Shown: positions 59,801 through 64,000 of the stretch, piece after piece
Layout of the letters: every line of letters begins with the position of its first letter
How positions within the stretch are numbered: position 1 is the stretch's first letter
NCBI RefSeq assembly: GCF_040712315.1
Contig: NC_134013.1
Span: 88,418,001-88,482,000, forward strand
DNA: 64,000 bases
From: Castanea sativa
Lineage: Eukaryota; Streptophyta; Magnoliopsida; Fagales; Fagaceae
Direction of reading: 5' to 3'
Notes under the pieces: model-generated
What the model was told of the DNA's origin: nothing
Seen by the model: only the letters and a program-made list of their open reading frames with translations
Databases searched by the model: none
Translations under genes and position numbers: made by a program

Positions 59801-62800
59801 ATCTATATTCGCTTTTTAGGCCATGAAGAATCGTATAACCCTTCTTTAGAATACATCCCAACACAAGAAGAGATTAATTCTTATCAATTGATGTTTGAGG
59901 AAGATCGTCCTAAGTTTATACCTAGAAGGTAATGCATGATGTGACTTTGTGTAATAAATGTCTATTTTTGTCTCTCTTGTTTGATTGTTGAGCCTGAGAC
60001 ATCTAATCAATGTCAATTTGATTAGGTATACATCCTTGAGAAGTATCCCAGCATATGATAATGCTGTTAAGGATGTTTTTGAACGTTGTTTGGATCTATA
60101 CTTGTGCCCTAGAGTTCGGAAGAAACGTGTAAGTGGAAGGCCCCAATTTGGGGAAAATTTTTATTGGTTCTGTTTAGATTGCCTTTGATGGTCATTTTGC
60201 AAGGTCATCAAATTTGTATGTTCTTCTAATCTTATGATGGTGATCAAATTAATTAAAAGTAATCCTATTTATGTCCCAGATTAATATTGATCCAGAATCT
60301 TTGAAACCCAAACTACCAAGTCGAAGGGATCTTAAGCCTTACCCTGTTACATGTTATCTTGAGTACAAAGGTCACACGGATGCTGTTGTGTCAATTTCCA
60401 TTGAAGCTTCTGGACAGTGGCTTGCTTCAGGTTTGGATGCAACTCATTGATATTAATTGCATTTTTATTTAGGCAGCTAGACAAGAGTTTAGTTGGATAT
60501 GGGCCTCATAATTTTTTATTGTTCACAAAGGTTCGCTTGATGGAACTGTACGAATTTGGGAGGTTGAAACTGGTAGATGTCTTAGAGTCTGGGAGTTTGA
60601 AGAACCAGTTAAATTTGTGGCTTGGAATCCTCTGCGTGAGATTCCTATTGTAGCTGTCTCTGTGTAAGGCTTATTAATTTGGTTTATTGTTTCTTTTCCG
60701 GGTTTTAAAAAAATGCTGAAAACTGCTTTGCCTGTCAGTGTAAATCAACTAGTGTATGTTTTTCAGGGGACAAGAGGTATTTATTTTGAATACTGGTTTA
60801 GGAGATGAAGAAGAACAGAAAAAGATAAAAGAACTCCTCCATTTTGAGACACCTGTAGCACCAGATGATTCTGGTCAGTATGAAATATCTGTTACTTTCA
60901 ATATCCTAGATTAAATTAATTTTTTAACTAAATCTATATCAAATCAAATTGTCTGACCTTTGCATGATATGTTTCATGAAAATTAGGCGACAAGGTGTCC
61001 GTTGCAAGCTGGCATCAAGATGATAAGCATGAAGGAATCAGGTTAAGGCATTTTAAGGTACTTAAGCTTTTAAACCAACTACCCTGTCTGGAACCATTCC
61101 AGTCCTGCCTTTATCCTGATAGTGTAGAATTTTTCTGATAGAGTTAGACTCAATCCATTTACAGAAAGAAAAATATAATTGTTTTATTTGTTCTGCTGTT
61201 ACAGACAGTATCTTCAGTGGAGTGGCATCGTAAGGGAGACTACTTTTCAACAGTCATGCCAGCTGATATCCTTTTTCCATTCTTATTGATTATGTATCAC
61301 TATTTCTTAGATTAGGGGAAAAAAATAATATTTCTTATATGATATGCTTGAATAACTCTTCTATTTGTCAAGTGAAAGTCTTCTGATATGTTCCTCTAGT
61401 CATGTAAAAATTAGTGATTCATGAGTTTGACCCCTTATTTGATATATAGGATACCCTTACTGATGTCAAAACATCAATGCCCTTTTTGATTATTGATCTG
61501 TTGCATGTTCATTGTCTGAAGAGCAGGTCAGATAGTTCTTTTTATAAATCTGCTTGGTCCAATGGGGCTTTTTTTTGGTGGGGGCAGGAATGCGAACTTG
61601 GTCATAGTTTTTAATCATGCTTTTTTTAGACATGTTCTTTCGGGATGAGGTATACCTAGATTGTTGGCAAGAAATCTTATAATCACCTTTATCAATATGC
61701 TTCTTTCTTAAATGGATCATAGTGGCTGTGTTGCCTCTGCCTGCTCAGCTTTTTAAGAAACTTTATTTAACTGAAGGTTGAACTTCATTTTACCTAGTGA
61801 ATAAAAATTCCATACAATTAAATGCGGTTAAGTAAATGTGAAAAGCAATTCATGGAAATATGATATAGACCTACTGGCATGTGCACATACCTGCAGTCTT
61901 GTGCGCGCACACACCCACCGGTTGCATGCAGGGGTCTGAAATGAAGAAAGGGGTACTTTAAATATGACATGCCATTATCTGAGCATGGAACTTTATCTAA
62001 TTGATCATTTTTTGCTAGTTGAGCGTAGTCTGATAAATATGGAATTATTTGTTTTCATCTCTTTGGATTTTCTTGACTTTTTAATTACGCGAATCAAGAG
62101 CTGTTCTTATACACCAGCTCTCTAAGAAGCATACACAAAGAATTCCATTCAAGCTGCGTGGACTTCCAGTTTCATCTCTATTCCATCCTACAAAAAAAAT
62201 CTTTTTCATTTCAACAAAGAAGAATGTTCGTGCTTATGATCTGCAGAAACAAAAGCTTATCAAAAAGCTCGAGACTGGACTCCGTGAAGTCTCTTCCATT
62301 TCTGTTCATCCTGGGGGTATGTTTCCAATCTTTTTTCCTATATCACATCTTTTACATTGTGGATAAAATTTAATTTTATTAGATTTTATTTTGTTGATGT
62401 ATTTTGGAAACAATCAATCACAATCTATCTTCTCAATTTATCTGAGGTTTGCTTTCCATGCAGGTGACAATATAATTGTGGGGAGCAGAGAGGGAAAATT
62501 GTGTTGGTTTGACATGGATCTTTCATCTAAACCTTACAGAATTCTAAAGTATGTTTCTGGACAAAACTATAAATGATTAGAAGTTAATGATAAATGATCT
62601 TTCCATTTGAAAACTGTGCCTTTCCTTTATTTAAATACTTTATTTGAGGTTTTTCTGCAATGATTATGATAATTATCTATTTTTTCTGTGAATTATCATT
62701 GATGTTATGGTAACAGGCACATTGATCATTTGATTGCAATTATTTAGAAAACAAATATTTTGTAATCTACAATACATGTATCCTCCAATATATTTTTGTC

Positions 62801-63021
62801 AGTATGGTGATGAGTTTCCTAACGTGTGTGAGAATTTCTCAGGTGTCATCCAAAAGATATTACCAATGTTGCCTTCCATCGCTCATATCCCCTTTTTGCT
62901 TCATGCTCTGATGACTGCACTGCATATGTTTTTCATGGCATGGTTTATTCAGATCTCAACCAGAATCCTCTTATTGTCCCACTCGAAATTCTTAGAGGCC
63001 ATACAAGCTCAAATGGGAGAG
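56844..63021 (+). CDS. BOP1: Ribosome biogenesis protein BOP1 (BOP1NT + WD40), 17 exons seen, 3' end outside window
   Basis: Exons: 56844-57041, 57901-57978, 58510-58620, 58729-58883, 59024-59141, 59264-59365, 59565-59721, 59820-59928, 60026-60128, 60280-60430, 60531-60663, 60767-60873, 60987-61057, 61205-61265, 62089-62316, 62464-62548, 62843-63021. All phases agree (715 residues so far). BOP1 with PES1 and WDR12 forms the PeBoW complex, needed in the nucleolus for 27S/32S pre-rRNA processing and 60S assembly. Residues 1-129 are acidic (SDSDSD repeats). The BOP1NT domain runs from about [20 protein letters not shown] to [13 protein letters not shown]40 repeats start at [13 protein letters not shown]. 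Later landmarks are [14 protein letters not shown] and [20 protein letters not shown]. The last exon (family ending around LDCKFHPRQPWLF) is not found before 64000, so the last intron exceeds 978 bases. Confidence 0.96.
61266..62088 (+). other. U12-type AT-AC intron in BOP1
   Basis: The 823-bp intron begins ATATCCTTTTTC at 61266, matching the U12 AT-AC donor. It has branch-site TTCTTGAC (62070-62077) with the branch A 12 bases before the terminal AC at 62087-62088. Joining G at 61265 to GC at 62089 gives [14 protein letters not shown], the family sequence; no GT-AG choice nearby keeps it. Confidence 0.92.
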
Positions 63022-63198
63022 GTGAGAATTTTCAAGATTAGTTATTTATTTTGTCTGGTGGTTGAGTATGAAAGTGAAGATTTAAAAAGGAACAGCAACA
63101 ATTATTAAAAAAAAAAACAGCAACAGTTTGACTGATTTTATTATTTTTTGTTTACTGGAAAGAGTTGAAGACATTTAATTAAATACAGCCATTATATA

Positions 63199-63238
<40 letters not shown>

Positions 63239-64000
63239 CAACAAGTGTGTGTATTTCTGTATTAAACCCCACTCTGAAACCAAGTATACAGAAAACTTGA
63301 TTTGAAACTCAATTGGACCTTCTATGGTTCTATTGACCAAGTTTCTTTGTGAGAGGCTAACCAGTCTCAGGCTCTCAGCTCCATTCATGATCTTGCTCAA
63401 CAATAATCTTCTTCACATGGTTCTCGATTTTGGCATGGCCTAGGGATGACGGTATCAAGGCAAACCTAGATGACCCATTATTTTTGTACATCGCTTATAA
63501 AGGCATATACTGAGGTTTATTATCGCAAAATAATAATAATAATAATGGTTAAAAAAAAACAGATGTCACTCTTGTTAGTATAGGAGTCTAATATGTAGGC
63601 ATTCAATATGATTTTTATTTTAATTCCTCCTTCCAGTATGGTTAGTCCTTTGTTTTTGTTTTTGTTTTTATTTTTATTTTAGTTCTAGGATGTCCCTAAA
63701 TATAGTTTTCTTCGAAAAGTCAATGGATAAACTCTTAGTTACTTTCCTAATTTACCTTTACTTTATTTGAAAAGTTAATACTCCTTTTTCATTTGTTTAT
63801 TAGAGTTCAAATTAAGTAGGATAGTTTGGAAATTTTATATCTTTTTATTTGAATGAAAACTTATTTAAATGAATGACTTTCTCCTAGAAACTTAAAATTT
63901 CTAAATAGGACCAAAAGTGTGGGAGATGAAGAGAGTATTATTTTGTTGTGTTTGCTTCTATATAGGGCTTTTGAATATGTCATACATAAAAACAGTGTGT
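63022..64000 (+). other. Partial last intron of BOP1
   Basis: Starts with donor GTGAGA. Holds a CA microsatellite (63201-63238), a T-rich tract of TTTTTGTT/TTTTTATT units (about 63650-63680) and no coding exon. Confidence 0.75.

Noticed and set aside
63201..63238. CA repeat as a Z-DNA or regulatory element
   Set aside because: A plain intronic microsatellite with no supporting context.

Overview
This is plant nuclear DNA: AT-rich, with long introns, GT-AG splice sites and plastid-targeted proteins. It carries many eudicot-type transposable-element remnants (L1 LINE 3' ends, hAT and Harbinger MITEs, a solo LTR). The gene products match Arabidopsis families closely, so a woody eudicot is likely, but the species cannot be fixed from the sequence. 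No virus, plasmid or bacterial insertion was seen.

Layout. 1-975 (-): 5' two thirds of an intronless secreted aspartic protease (CDR1/nepenthesin type), cut by the window edge. 2668-9690 (-): seven-exon plastid-targeted gene for a PotD-like (spermidine/putrescine-binding) protein; its introns hold a LINE remnant and a 117-bp higher-order repeat. 11289-16682 (-): ten-exon SH3P1-type BAR/SH3 protein. 16683-20313: TE-rich intergenic DNA with a 19-bp minisatellite. 20314-25087 (+): Mediator subunit MED22. 26366-32983 (+): eleven-exon plastid ATP phosphoribosyltransferase (HISN1), the first step of histidine synthesis. 33628-35475 (-): F-box pseudogene broken by a hAT element. 37060-54770: rearranged partial copies of the HISN1 3' end, one of them split by about 14.9 kb that contains an intact NPF1-type transporter gene (43438-47787, -). 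56844 to beyond the right edge (+): the ribosome-biogenesis factor BOP1, which has a U12-type AT-AC intron and telo-box/site II promoter motifs.

The complete genes are single-copy housekeeping or transport genes with no shared pathway. The plastid PotD-like gene and the SH3P1 gene lie side by side, as their likely Arabidopsis counterparts nearly do (from memory At1g31410 and At1g31440), which suggests conserved microsynteny. All exon joins below were made by hand from splice sites, reading phase and family similarity. The most unusual content is structural: the three-step HISN1-derived duplication with a gene nested inside it, the AT-AC intron in BOP1, the hAT element carrying a head-to-head retroposon cluster, and several insertions that keep clean target-site duplications. 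I found no evidence of a wholly new molecular system.
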